DNA from: Tolypothrix tenuis PCC 7101
GTDB lineage: Bacteria > Cyanobacteriota > Cyanobacteriia > Cyanobacteriales > Nostocaceae
DNA: 64,000 nt
Reading direction: 5' to 3'
Assembly (NCBI RefSeq): GCF_002368295.1
Contig: NZ_AP018248.1
Span: forward strand, 682,001 to 746,000
In this document: positions 45,038 through 54,157 of the stretch, piece by piece
Numbering within the stretch: the stretch's first letter is position 1
Layout: every line of letters begins with the position of its first letter
The notes under the pieces: generated by a model
What the model saw: only the letters and a program-made list of their open reading frames with translations
Told to the model about the DNA's origin: nothing
The model's database searches: none
Position numbers and translations under genes: made by a program

Positions 45038-47386
45038 GTGTGCTGTCAGCACAAGAGCGTGACAAGAACAAATCAAACTAAATTTCCGTCAGTTTTGCGA
45101 GCCAGGTTGCGTAAAACAAGTAAAAATTACAGCTTAAATGCTTTCGGTGGACGCACACTAGCTCTAAAGTGGCACATTGTTTTGCTTGTGGCTGGGGCCT
45201 TGCTCCCAGTTGTCCTTTTTGCTGTTGCTGTTGTTCAAAGACTTTCTTTTAGTGAGCGTGCGTCTTCACAGCGCCGTTTGGTTATAGCAGCACGGAATCT
45301 TACTCAAGACTTGGAGCGAGAGGTTTCTAGCACAACTAGAACACTTCAAGCACTGGCAGCATCTGACAAACTTGACCAAGGTGATTTAAAAGCCTTTTAT
45401 AAGGAGGCACAACGCACAGTACAAACGCAACCAACTTGGTTAAGTGTAATCTTGCTCACACCTGACAAACGCCAAGTCTTAAATACTTTTCGTCCTTTTG
45501 GCACCTTACTCCCTTTGGCAAATGAGCCTGAAAGTGTGCAGCGTGTTGTCGAAACGCAGCAACCAACAGTGGGTTATTTGGCTTTTGCACGTGCCAAGCG
45601 GCAATGGGCATTTCCTGTGCGCGTTCCAGTAGTGCGGAACGGCAAACTACAATATGTGCTTACTGCTATTATCTCCTCAGAATCGCTCACTCACACTATC
45701 AAGAACCAGCCACGTATTGATGGGGAGTGGACACGTACTGTTGTTGATGGTCATGGAATTGTTGTGGCTCGGACTCTTCACCCTGAGCGCTTTATGGGTA
45801 AACCAGGTACCCCGTCTTTTCTCAAGCGGATCGCGGCAACCAGTGAGGGTGTTTACCGCGAGACTACCTTGGAAGGCGCGCAGGTGTATGTTGCTTTCAA
45901 ACGAGCTAATTTCTCTAACTGGACAACCGCTGTCGTCGTTGCAGTTGATGTGATTGAAAGTCCGGCTCGTCGTGCAATGTGGCTAGTAGTTGGCTCTGGT
46001 TTGGCCTTGCTCTTGGTAAGTGGTGTAGGTGCGCTCGTTCTCTCACAATGGATTTCACAAGGCATCACTGAAGCGGCAACAGCAGCGGAAGCGCTTGCTA
46101 AAGGTGAATACACACGTATAAGTCCTTCAACTATTGAGGAAGTAGCCTTGTTAGGCGAAGCCTTGGAATTTTCAGCTAACCTGCTATCGCAACGCGAGCG
46201 TGAACGTGATGAACATTTAAAGCAGGTTGAAGCAGCGCGAGCTGAAGCCGAAGCAGCTAACCGTCTCAAAGATGAGTTTTTAATTACCGTCTCTCATGAA
46301 CTAAGAACTCCTCTCAACGCCATCTTCGGCTGGGCTCAGTTGCTACGTGGCGGGAAGCTCAACCAAGAAAAAACACAGAATGCGATCGCTACTATCGAGC
46401 GAAATGCCAAAGCTCAAGCACAATTAGTCAATGACCTCCTCGACACATCGCGGATTATTCTGGGAAAACTCCGCCTGGAAACACAGCCGTTAAATTTAGC
46501 TACCGTAATTATTAGTGCTATCGATTCGATGCGCCACGCGGCGGAAGTCAAAGACATCGATTTACAAGTACAACTTACCAATGTTGAACCTGTTTTAGGA
46601 GACCAAAATCGACTTCAGCAGGTAGTATGGAATCTGCTCGCCAATGCGGTTAAATTCACACCTCAAGGTGGATGGGTGGAAGTGCAACTTCAGCAAGTTG
46701 ACTCACTGGTTGAGGTGAGAGTGCGTGACACTGGTGTAGGTATCAAAGCAGAATTCCTGCCATACGTCTTTGAGCGCTTCCGCCAAGCTGATGGCTCAAC
46801 AACCAGGGAATATGGCGGTTTAGGCCTAGGTTTGGCTATTGTCCGTCATCTAGTCGAGCTTCATGGTGGAACAGTGCAAGCTGATAGTGATGGAGAAGGG
46901 AAGGGGGCAACTTTCACTATGAAACTTCCTGTGATTGCGCGTCAGGAAAGCATTAGCACCCCACCGATCACATCTGCAAATGGCACTTACAAAAACTCTG
47001 ACAAACTTAAGAATGTACGGGTGCTGGTGGTGGATGACGATCCTGACGCACGCGATTTAGTTTCCGCAATACTCATGCAACAGGGGGCAGAAGTATGCAC
47101 TTGCGCCTCTGCAGCACAAGCACTCAACAAAGTATTTGACTGGAAACCCGCCGTCATTCTTTGCGATATCGGTATGCCGCTAGAAGACGGTTACGATTTT
47201 ATCCGCAAAGTCCGAGATTGGGAAAGTGACGTAGATGTGCATATTCCAGCTATAGCAGTGACAGCCTTTGCCCGCGAAGAAGATAAAATGAAGGCGATCG
47301 CTTCCGGCTATCAAATGCACATCCCTAAACCCCTAGAGCCAACACACTTGGCTGATGTGGTAGCCAGCTTAGTAGCCAGGAACTAG
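45038..47386 (+). CDS. Hybrid sensor histidine kinase / response regulator
   Basis: About 782 aa, start GTG 45038 (TTG 45035 also open); no ribosome site seen. Architecture: membrane helix about 47-68; periplasmic Cache-like sensor about 70-310 (RTLQALAASDKLDQGDLKAFY, SVILLTPDKRQVLNTFRPFG); second helix about 315-338; HAMP-like segment; HisKA with SHELRTPLNAIFGWAQLL; HATPase with NLLANAVKF, DTGVGI and YGGLGLGLAIV; C-terminal receiver about 660-780 with VLVVDDDPDA, Asp in AVILCDIGMP and Lys in IPKPLEP. A membrane sensor of an unknown extracellular ligand; its output partner is unknown. Confidence 0.92.
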   Translation: MCCQHKSVTRTNQTKFPSVLRARLRKTSKNYSLNAFGGRTLALKWHIVLLVAGALLPVVLFAVAVVQRLSFSERASSQRRLVIAARNLTQDLEREVSSTTRTLQALAASDKLDQGDLKAFYKEAQRTVQTQPTWLSVILLTPDKRQVLNTFRPFGTLLPLANEPESVQRVVETQQPTVGYLAFARAKRQWAFPVRVPVVRNGKLQYVLTAIISSESLTHTIKNQPRIDGEWTRTVVDGHGIVVARTLHPERFMGKPGTPSFLKRIAATSEGVYRETTLEGAQVYVAFKRANFSNWTTAVVVAVDVIESPARRAMWLVVGSGLALLLVSGVGALVLSQWISQGITEAATAAEALAKGEYTRISPSTIEEVALLGEALEFSANLLSQRERERDEHLKQVEAARAEAEAANRLKDEFLITVSHELRTPLNAIFGWAQLLRGGKLNQEKTQNAIATIERNAKAQAQLVNDLLDTSRIILGKLRLETQPLNLATVIISAIDSMRHAAEVKDIDLQVQLTNVEPVLGDQNRLQQVVWNLLANAVKFTPQGGWVEVQLQQVDSLVEVRVRDTGVGIKAEFLPYVFERFRQADGSTTREYGGLGLGLAIVRHLVELHGGTVQADSDGEGKGATFTMKLPVIARQESISTPPITSANGTYKNSDKLKNVRVLVVDDDPDARDLVSAILMQQGAEVCTCASAAQALNKVFDWKPAVILCDIGMPLEDGYDFIRKVRDWESDVDVHIPAIAVTAFAREEDKMKAIASGYQMHIPKPLEPTHLADVVASLVARN

Positions 47387-47417
47387 AAGCTAGCATTTTT
47401 ACTCAACACTCTTGTAC

Positions 47418-47437
47418 AGACGCGATTAATCGCGTCT
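47418..47437. repeat. Palindrome copy between convergent genes
   Basis: Perfect AGACGCGATTAATCGCGTCT in the 66-nt gap between the convergent hybrid kinase and permease genes. By position it could serve as a bidirectional terminator. Same family as copies at 10580, 11364, 14028, 16359 and 42116. Confidence 0.75.
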
Positions 47438-47452
47438 CTGCAACTCAGCACT

Positions 47453-48757
47453 TTACAGTGCCCAAATTTCCTTGCCAATAATGGCTAATGCAATCCCAAT
47501 CATCGCTATTAGTGTCACCTTCCCGCCAGGGACAAGTGGTTGGTGAATTTTATGTGAATGTTCTAAATTGTGGCGTTGCTTCCAAGTCATCAGCGCGGGA
47601 ATTATGCCCGCTAAAACTGTAATGTTGAATGTGCCGACATAATCTAGAGCAATAAAGAAAATTTTGGGATTAATTGCCCCTAAACTCATAGCAGGTAAAA
47701 GAATCACCGAATAAAGCGGTAGACGGCTAGAAAATTGTACTTGGGTAACAAAGAATATTTCTTGCAAGAAATCTAGCAAGCCATAGACAAATCCAATGAA
47801 TGATGTGGCGATCGCAAATTCTGAAAAAATTGAAACTAACACGCCTAACCATTCTCCAGCACTACCAGAGCGCAGAATTTGCAAAGGGTCAAATATAGTT
47901 CTACCATCGACAGTCTTCTGAAGAATCTCTGGATTGACGCTGCCCAAAATTACTGCATTCCACGCCAAGAACATGATTAAGGGAATCAGAGAACCAATCA
48001 CAATAGACTGCCGAATTTTGCGGGTGTCGCCTTCTAGCTGCGTCACCACCACTGGCACAACGTTATGGTAAAACAGCGCTACAGCCATCACAGAAACGGC
48101 GCTACCTAAAGCACTCCAATTTTGAAATAATAATTGCGTGGTTTTCACCTGTTCGCCAGCTAGCAGCAATAATCCGAGAAAAGATAATAAAACAATGGCG
48201 ACAAATACACTATTGAGTTTTTCTACAAACTTTTCTCGACCCAGATACATAATCCCGCCAAATATCAGGGTGAACACAATGGTGCCTAGCCATGCAGGTA
48301 ATTGGTGGGGTATGCCCAATAAATTGGCGATCGCAGAACCTAAAATTTCGCCGCCTTGGGTAGTATATGCTACCAATAGGGCATAGTGTAGCAACAAGTA
48401 GGTAGCACCAGCAATGCGTCCACCTACAACACCAAGGGTATTTTCAACCATTGCCAGCATCCCTACACTGGGACGGCCTGCAACACGCATAGTATTAACA
48501 GTAGCTTCAGCAATTAATAATCCTGAGATTAAGGTGTATAACCATACACCAACCAGCAAGACTGTTGATGGTACAACCCCAGAGGGTAAAGTCACTGCAG
48601 GTAATGCCAAAATACCCGCACCAACCGTAGTTCCAGCAATCAGCGCCGTACTTCCCAACACGCTACCTGGTTGATGACTTAACTGATTGCCATCAAATTC
48701 CAAATTAGAAAACAATCGAGTGACTTGTTCTTGATTTGATTTGAGAACAGTCTGCAT
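47453..48757 (-). CDS. Aromatic amino-acid permease (HAAAP/TyrP-Mtr family)
   Basis: 434 aa with 11 membrane helices. The first helix carries the substrate/ion-site motif GSTALIAGTTVGAGILALPAV; also ALFYHNVVPVVVTQLEGD and IFSEFAIATSFIGFVYGLLDF, typical of the tyrosine/tryptophan permease group. Predicted proton-driven uptake of an aromatic amino acid; the exact substrate is not decidable. It is divergent from the phospholipase-D-like gene. Confidence 0.88.
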   Translation of the reverse strand: MQTVLKSNQEQVTRLFSNLEFDGNQLSHQPGSVLGSTALIAGTTVGAGILALPAVTLPSGVVPSTVLLVGVWLYTLISGLLIAEATVNTMRVAGRPSVGMLAMVENTLGVVGGRIAGATYLLLHYALLVAYTTQGGEILGSAIANLLGIPHQLPAWLGTIVFTLIFGGIMYLGREKFVEKLNSVFVAIVLLSFLGLLLLAGEQVKTTQLLFQNWSALGSAVSVMAVALFYHNVVPVVVTQLEGDTRKIRQSIVIGSLIPLIMFLAWNAVILGSVNPEILQKTVDGRTIFDPLQILRSGSAGEWLGVLVSIFSEFAIATSFIGFVYGLLDFLQEIFFVTQVQFSSRLPLYSVILLPAMSLGAINPKIFFIALDYVGTFNITVLAGIIPALMTWKQRHNLEHSHKIHQPLVPGGKVTLIAMIGIALAIIGKEIWAL

Positions 48758-48902
48758 ATTTTTCTAAATAAAAAACAAAATGTTAAATTATGTAACCAAT
48801 CTTAGCAAAAGCTTTCGTTAGTGTCTTTATAAGCACGAGACATACTCATTTGTGGGAATAATATTATCTATTCACCTTTAAAGCATATCTAGCCAAATTC
48901 CT

Positions 48903-50531
48903 GTGTTTTGTTTCTCTCGTTCCTATAATTATTGTATTTGCTTGCTTGTTCTGGCTCTTGCTGGTTGTCAAAAAGTTCAGTCATTCAATAAACTTCCCGC
49001 ACCACTACCCCAAGATCCATTAGTGCAGGTTTACTTTAACCATTCCGAGTCCTCAGAATTTACTGAACCTTATCGTCAGCAAATCCGTCTGGGAGATAAT
49101 TTAGAACAGCAGATTGTCGATACAATTTCTCAAGCGAAATCTACTGTCGATGTCGCCGTTCAAGAATTACGTTTACCCAAAGTAGCTCAAGCATTAGTAG
49201 ATAAACAAAAAGCTGGAGTCAAAGTCAGAATAATTTTAGAAAATACCTATAGTCGTCCTTGGAGTAGCTTCACACCCGAGGAAATTAGCCAGTTAGAAAA
49301 AAGGGAACAAGAACGCTATAACGAAGTTCGTAAATTTATCGATATTAACCAAGATAATCAACTCAGTTCTGAAGAAATTAACCAAAGAGATGCGTTGGTA
49401 ATCGTACAAAATGCTAAAGTTCCTTTAATAGATGACAAAGCCGATGGTACAGCAGGTAGCAGTTTAATGCATCACAAATTTGTGATTGTAGATAATAGTA
49501 TTGTGATTGTTACTTCTGCTAATTTCACTTTGAGCGATGTTTTTGGTGACTACAGTAATCCTAGTAGTTTAGGCAATGCCAATAACTTCTTAAAAATTGA
49601 GAGTCCAGAACTAGGAGCTTTATTTACAGAAGAGTTTAACACCATGTGGGGTGATGGCCCAGGTGGTAAGCCAGATAGCCGATTTGGTTTGCAAAAACCA
49701 GTGCGATCGCCAAAAACTATTACTTTAGGTGAAAGTAAAATTACTGTACAGTTTTCGCCAACTTCTCCCACTCAACCTTGGAGTCAAAGTACAAACGGTT
49801 TAATAGCTAATACTTTAGAATCAGCTACCAAATATGTGGATATGGCATTGTTTGTATTTTCAGATCAACAACTAGCTAATATCCTCGAAAATCGTCATCA
49901 AAACAAAGTCAATATTCGCGCTTTAATTGAACCACAATTTGCCTATCGTTCTTATAGTGAAGGCTTAGATATGATGGGATTTGCACTAGCTGAAGAATGT
50001 AAATATGAAGTAGATAACCGCCCTTGGAAAAATCCCATTACTACTGTTGGTGTACCAACTTTGCCAAAAGGCGATTTATTGCATCACAAATTTGCTGTCA
50101 TTGATGGTAATACAGTAATTACAGGTTCTCATAATTGGTCAGAAGCCGCTAATAATGGCAACGATGAAACCCTACTCGTAATTGAAAATCCTAAAGTTGC
50201 TGCCCATTATGTACGTGAATTTGCTCGTCTTTATACAAAGGTAAAACTTGGTTTACCACTGACAATTCAACAAAAAATTGCCAACGAAGCTAAACAATGT
50301 CCGCAAATTAAATCTCCAACATCCAGTCCAAGTCAAATAGCTCCTAAAATCAATCTCAATACCGCTAGCCTAGAAGAATTAGAAACTCTACCTGGTGTTG
50401 GTAAAAAATTAGCACAGCGAATAATCATTGCTCGTCAACAGCAAAAGTTTACATCTTTGAATGATTTAGAAAAAGTCCCGGGTGTTAGTGCCAAAATGAT
50501 AAATAAATGGCAAGATACTATCACTTGGTAG
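48903..50531 (+). CDS. Lipoprotein phospholipase-D-like nuclease with EF-hand and helix-hairpin-helix
   Basis: 542 aa, GTG start at 48903. Signal peptide with lipobox LALAGC (Cys22). Two HxKxxxxD motifs, H190-K192-D197 and H394-K396-D401, each followed by a TSAN or GSHN loop, make a complete PLD active site. An EF-hand loop DINQDNQLSSEE (147-158, all Ca ligand positions filled) is inserted in the first half. The C-terminal 483-542 is a ComEA-like (HhH)2 DNA-binding domain, KINLNTASLEELETLPGVG. This combination suggests a membrane-anchored extracytoplasmic DNase or DNA-handling protein, perhaps calcium-dependent (inference). Confidence 0.88.
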   Translation: MFCFSRSYNYCICLLVLALAGCQKVQSFNKLPAPLPQDPLVQVYFNHSESSEFTEPYRQQIRLGDNLEQQIVDTISQAKSTVDVAVQELRLPKVAQALVDKQKAGVKVRIILENTYSRPWSSFTPEEISQLEKREQERYNEVRKFIDINQDNQLSSEEINQRDALVIVQNAKVPLIDDKADGTAGSSLMHHKFVIVDNSIVIVTSANFTLSDVFGDYSNPSSLGNANNFLKIESPELGALFTEEFNTMWGDGPGGKPDSRFGLQKPVRSPKTITLGESKITVQFSPTSPTQPWSQSTNGLIANTLESATKYVDMALFVFSDQQLANILENRHQNKVNIRALIEPQFAYRSYSEGLDMMGFALAEECKYEVDNRPWKNPITTVGVPTLPKGDLLHHKFAVIDGNTVITGSHNWSEAANNGNDETLLVIENPKVAAHYVREFARLYTKVKLGLPLTIQQKIANEAKQCPQIKSPTSSPSQIAPKINLNTASLEELETLPGVGKKLAQRIIIARQQQKFTSLNDLEKVPGVSAKMINKWQDTITW

Positions 50532-50923
50532 CCAAAAAAATTGAAATATTATAGCCTTTTCCATCTGAGTGAAATACCAATTTATCGGCGTGTATCTGTG
50601 TTAATCATCTTTCATTCCTGTGGAACGCTACGCGAACGGTGGTTAAATTTTTATTGCGGTATCTCACCAATATGAGAACAACTCTAAGCATATCAATTTA
50701 TTGTGAGCCTCTTGCCTGCTCTTACAATAAACTGCTTAGGTGACATCAAGATATCAAAATCTGAAGACGATGCGTTACTAACGCATCCTACTTCTTGTAG
50801 AGTTGATTTGAATATCTTCTGACTCAGCCAAAAGTATAGTATTCGTATATCTCTGCTAGGAGAGGAAATTTGATTTATCAGTTTTTAACATAAACCTAAA
50901 GTAGAGATAACTGGAGTAGGTTT
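50532..50923. repeat. Intergenic spacer with dispersed repeat copy A
   Basis: The stretch 50580-50644 (TTTATCGGCGTGTATC ... CATTCCTGTGGAACGC ... GAACGGTGGTT) matches, in opposite orientation, 51991-52042. Otherwise AT-rich, no gene. Confidence 0.6.
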
Positions 50924-51169
50924 ATGTCTTATAACAAGATAGACGAATTACCACAGGATATCAGAGAGCAACTTCCTGAACACGCTCAACAGATTTTCTT
51001 TGCAGCTTTTAATGCGGCTCAAAAAGACGGTATGAGTGAAAATGGAGCGCGTGAAGTTGCTTGGAATAGCGTCAGGAATGAATACCAACAAGGTAACGGT
51101 GGTCAATGGCAGAGAAAACCAGAAGATCCCCCGATACATAATAAAGCTATCACCACTGGGGGCAATTAA
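50924..51169 (+). CDS. ChaB family protein
   Basis: 81 aa. ChaB fold in full: IDELPQDIREQLPEHAQQIFFAAFNAAQ ... AREVAWNSVRNEYQ (in part), followed by a short Gly/Gln-rich tail. ChaB was named from E. coli as a putative cation transport regulator, but its biochemical role is poorly known. GGAG lies upstream of the ATG. It is convergent with a CheY-like regulator, sharing a hairpin. Confidence 0.88.
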   Translation: MSYNKIDELPQDIREQLPEHAQQIFFAAFNAAQKDGMSENGAREVAWNSVRNEYQQGNGGQWQRKPEDPPIHNKAITTGGN

Positions 51170-51199
51170 TTGCCTTTTTCTTAAAGTTTAAATACCAGG

Positions 51200-51227
51200 C
51201 GGTTTGTCTTTGTTACAAACCGTCTTT
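51200..51227. terminator. Hairpin shared by convergent ChaB and CheY-like genes
   Basis: Stem CGGTTTGT (51200-51207) / ACAAACCG (51215-51222), followed on the plus strand by TCTTTTG. The right arm overlaps the stop region of the minus-strand response regulator. Confidence 0.6.
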
Positions 51228-51623
51228 TGCCAATTCAACAACAACGGGTAACCCCAGTACTTCTCTAGAAATATTTAGTACTATATTAGGGCGAAAAGGC
51301 TTAGTTATATATAAATCTGCACCTACATCAATACCTTGTTGTTTATCGAATTCCTGCCCATTGGCAGTCAGCATCACAATGTAAATATCCGGTATTGCTA
51401 GTTTTTTCTTCACAGTATTACAAACTTCTAGCCCATCCATTTTTGGCATAATTATGTCTAAAAAGACAAGTTTTGGCTTTTCTGTTTGAATAATTGCTAA
51501 TGCTTCTTCACCATTTTTAGCCATCAATAATTCTACTTCTTCATCTTCTAGGCTTTCTAGCACTTCCTCCATTAGCAAACGCATACTAGCGTCATCATCA
51601 ACAATTAGTAGCTTATTGTTCAT
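51213..51623 (-). CDS. Single-domain response regulator (CheY-like)
   Basis: 136 aa, receiver only: acidic pair in LLIVDDDASMR, phosphorylatable Asp in PKLVFLDIIMPKMDGLEV, Thr in IVMLTANG, Lys in LYITKPFRP. No output domain, so it acts by protein contact. The nearest kinase is the GAF histidine kinase 650 nt away on the same strand (52271-53971), upstream in the direction of transcription; pairing is possible but the gap is large. Confidence 0.9.
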   Translation of the reverse strand: MNNKLLIVDDDASMRLLMEEVLESLEDEEVELLMAKNGEEALAIIQTEKPKLVFLDIIMPKMDGLEVCNTVKKKLAIPDIYIVMLTANGQEFDKQQGIDVGADLYITKPFRPNIVLNISREVLGLPVVVELAKDGL

Positions 51624-52270
51624 ACAAAGTAAATTTTTTCCTCAATAACTTCTAAAGAAAATAACTAATAAATATTTAGATTAATCCTTGCGTAATTACT
51701 ATATTCTGGATTAATCATCCTCCTCTGATTAGTTGTTAGCCAGATTGGCATCTTGGATTTACTTACAGATGTGCCAATAATATTGTATATCTATGTATTT
51801 AATATGTCTGTCAGTATTTCTAAGGTTTAAAAGTTTTTATTTACTACTAAAACATTAATTATGAAACCTGCTATATGTGGCAATCCCTTAAAAACTATTG
51901 CAGAATAACTCTAATTATTAATCGGCTGATGCACAAGAGATTATATGTATAGTGATTTTCCATATTAGTGAGGTACAACTATAAAGAATTAACCGCGGTT
52001 CGTGTAGCATTCCGCAGGAATGGCAGTGGATAAACGCTGATAAATTTGTAATTGACTAGGTTAGGAAACGCTATGAGAATATAAAATATGTAATTCAAAA
52101 ACCTAGAATATCTTGCTTTCACGGCTCTTTTTTCTCACCCAGTGCTTTATTTACAGGCTGAACTTATCAGGAAATTTACATTAATAAATAAGGCGGGGAA
52201 AATTACTTATTTATTCTTGGGTTTATATAAATAATTTAGTCAACAAATATATTATTGACTGGTTTTCACC
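51624..52270. repeat. Intergenic spacer with dispersed repeat copy B
   Basis: About 650 AT-rich nt. 51991-52042 is an inverted copy of the repeat at 50580-50644: AACCGCGGTTCGTGTAGCAT, then TCCGCAGGAATG, then GATAAACGCTGATAAATT. No gene supported. Confidence 0.6.
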
Positions 52271-53971
52271 TTAATCAGTAAAAAAATCATAATTGTGCAT
52301 AACCGGAATTTCAATAATAAAAGTAGTTCCCATTCCTATTTGAGATATACAACGCAGCAATCCGCCATGTTTTTCAATAATTTGATGGCTGATAGATAGA
52401 CCTAATCCAGTGCCTTTGCCAATAGGTTTAGTAGTAAAAAAAGGCTCAAATAATCGCTCTTGAATATCTTCTGGAATACCTGGGCCATTATCACTAATCT
52501 GAATTTTTAGGCAATTAGAGTTAACTATCTCAGTAGCAATGCGAATTTGGTAATTTTCAGGTGTTTTTGCCCCCATAGGTGGCCATGGACAACTGATCAT
52601 TGACTCTTCTAAAGCATCGATCGCATTGGCAATTAAATTCATAAATACCTGATTAAGCTGATTGGCGTAGCCTTCAACTAAGGGTATATGACCATATTCT
52701 TTAATAATCTGAATACCTAAGTTTTTTTCCCTGGGCTTGAATCTACCTTGCAAGATCAGCAAGGTACTTTCGATTCCTTCATGAATGTCAACTGGCTTCA
52801 TCTCAGCTTGATCTAAGCGGGAAAAGTTTCTTAAAGTTAAGGCTAGTTGGCGCATTCGCCCCACGCCTACAATCATGGAGGACAGCATTTTGCTCAAATC
52901 TTCGATGAGAAACTCTAAATCGAGATTTTCAATAACAGTTTGAATTTCTGGTACTGGTCTGGGATAGTGATGTTGATAAAGTTGCAATAAATCTAAAATT
53001 TCTTGCGTAGATTCTTGAATATGGCTGAGGTTACCGCTGACATAGTTAATGGGGTTATTCATGTCATGAGCAACTTCTGCAACCAAATTACCTAGAGACG
53101 ACATTTTCTCACTTTGAATCAGCTTTCTCTGTGTTTGTTGAAGTTCAAACAGAGTCAGCTGGAGTTGTTGCGCTTGTTCTTGGGCGACTTGTGCTGCACT
53201 ACAACTTTGCTCGTAAAGCAGCGCTTTTTCAATTGCACCTGCTGCTTGCAATGCCAAAATACTCAGCAGTTTCCAGTCTTTAGTAGAGTAAGTTGTGGGA
53301 GTCTGATTACACATAACGATCGCCCCAGTTAGCTGCTTTTTAGACAGTAAGGGTACGCAAATCAGAGAGCTAACCTGAGCTTCCATCTCCACAAATCTGG
53401 AATCTGCAAACACATTGTTAACTATTTCGCCTTTAGGCGATCGCAGAATTGTACCAATGATTCCTTGACCTAGTTTGAGGGGTTCTGACCATGAGCTAAG
53501 TTCGCCATATTCCCAAAGAATTTTTAGCCAACCAGTTTTGTCATCTAACCATAAAATTGCACCACAGCTAGAAGGAATGCATGTTCTCGCTTCCTCAATC
53601 ACCAGTCGAGCAATTTCTTGCACATCTAAGCTAGCGGTAACTTGTGTAGAAAGGTCTTGAAATAAGTCTATTTCTTGATACTTTTCTAACAATTCCTTAG
53701 TTAATGACTTTTTCTCGGATTGCTGTTGTGCTAGGTAGGAAATGAGCGTAGCAATACTAGCTGCTTTTTGATCCCCAACTACCCAACCAATTACTTCTTC
53801 TAGCAATAGCACTGGGTATCTAGATACGCTTGCATCATTTTTAATACCTATTAATGCTGTACCCTTGATATCTTCAATACAAATAGTAGTGCCCATCTCC
53901 CTTTCCAGGTGATTGAGGATGGCCAGAAATTCTTTTTGGGTGACTAACTTACGAAAATTGATTGGAGTCAT
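52271..53971 (-). CDS. GAF-domain sensor histidine kinase
   Basis: 566 aa, cytosolic (no membrane segment). An N-terminal region (about 1-85) of unclear fold is followed by a GAF domain (about 110-255: ARTCIPSSCGAILWLDD, GQGIIGTILRSPKGEIVNNVFADSRF in part), a coiled coil (265-290), a HisKA-like dimerisation helix with EVAHDMNNPINYVSGNL (His about 307), and HATPase with NLIANAIDALEE, DNGPGIPE, FEPFFTTKPIGKGTGLGLSIS. The HDMNNP variant is common in cyanobacterial multi-sensor kinases. GAF chromophore Cys is not evident at the usual phytochrome position, so a small-molecule signal is likelier. Downstream on the same strand lies a CheY-like protein. Confidence 0.9.
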   Translation of the reverse strand: MTPINFRKLVTQKEFLAILNHLEREMGTTICIEDIKGTALIGIKNDASVSRYPVLLLEEVIGWVVGDQKAASIATLISYLAQQQSEKKSLTKELLEKYQEIDLFQDLSTQVTASLDVQEIARLVIEEARTCIPSSCGAILWLDDKTGWLKILWEYGELSSWSEPLKLGQGIIGTILRSPKGEIVNNVFADSRFVEMEAQVSSLICVPLLSKKQLTGAIVMCNQTPTTYSTKDWKLLSILALQAAGAIEKALLYEQSCSAAQVAQEQAQQLQLTLFELQQTQRKLIQSEKMSSLGNLVAEVAHDMNNPINYVSGNLSHIQESTQEILDLLQLYQHHYPRPVPEIQTVIENLDLEFLIEDLSKMLSSMIVGVGRMRQLALTLRNFSRLDQAEMKPVDIHEGIESTLLILQGRFKPREKNLGIQIIKEYGHIPLVEGYANQLNQVFMNLIANAIDALEESMISCPWPPMGAKTPENYQIRIATEIVNSNCLKIQISDNGPGIPEDIQERLFEPFFTTKPIGKGTGLGLSISHQIIEKHGGLLRCISQIGMGTTFIIEIPVMHNYDFFTD

Positions 53972-54157
53972 CTAAGTGTGGCACTACCATTTCACAGTAT
54001 TACTGTTTTTCAACTCAGCTCGAAACATTACTAGGTGATATTAGTAAATTGAGCAGCCTTTGTGGGCCTAAGTTTATTGTTCCCATGCAATAGGCGGAAA
54101 TAAATCATTACACTGAATGTTAGTTGCCCAATTGGGATGGATATTCCCTAAGAACAA

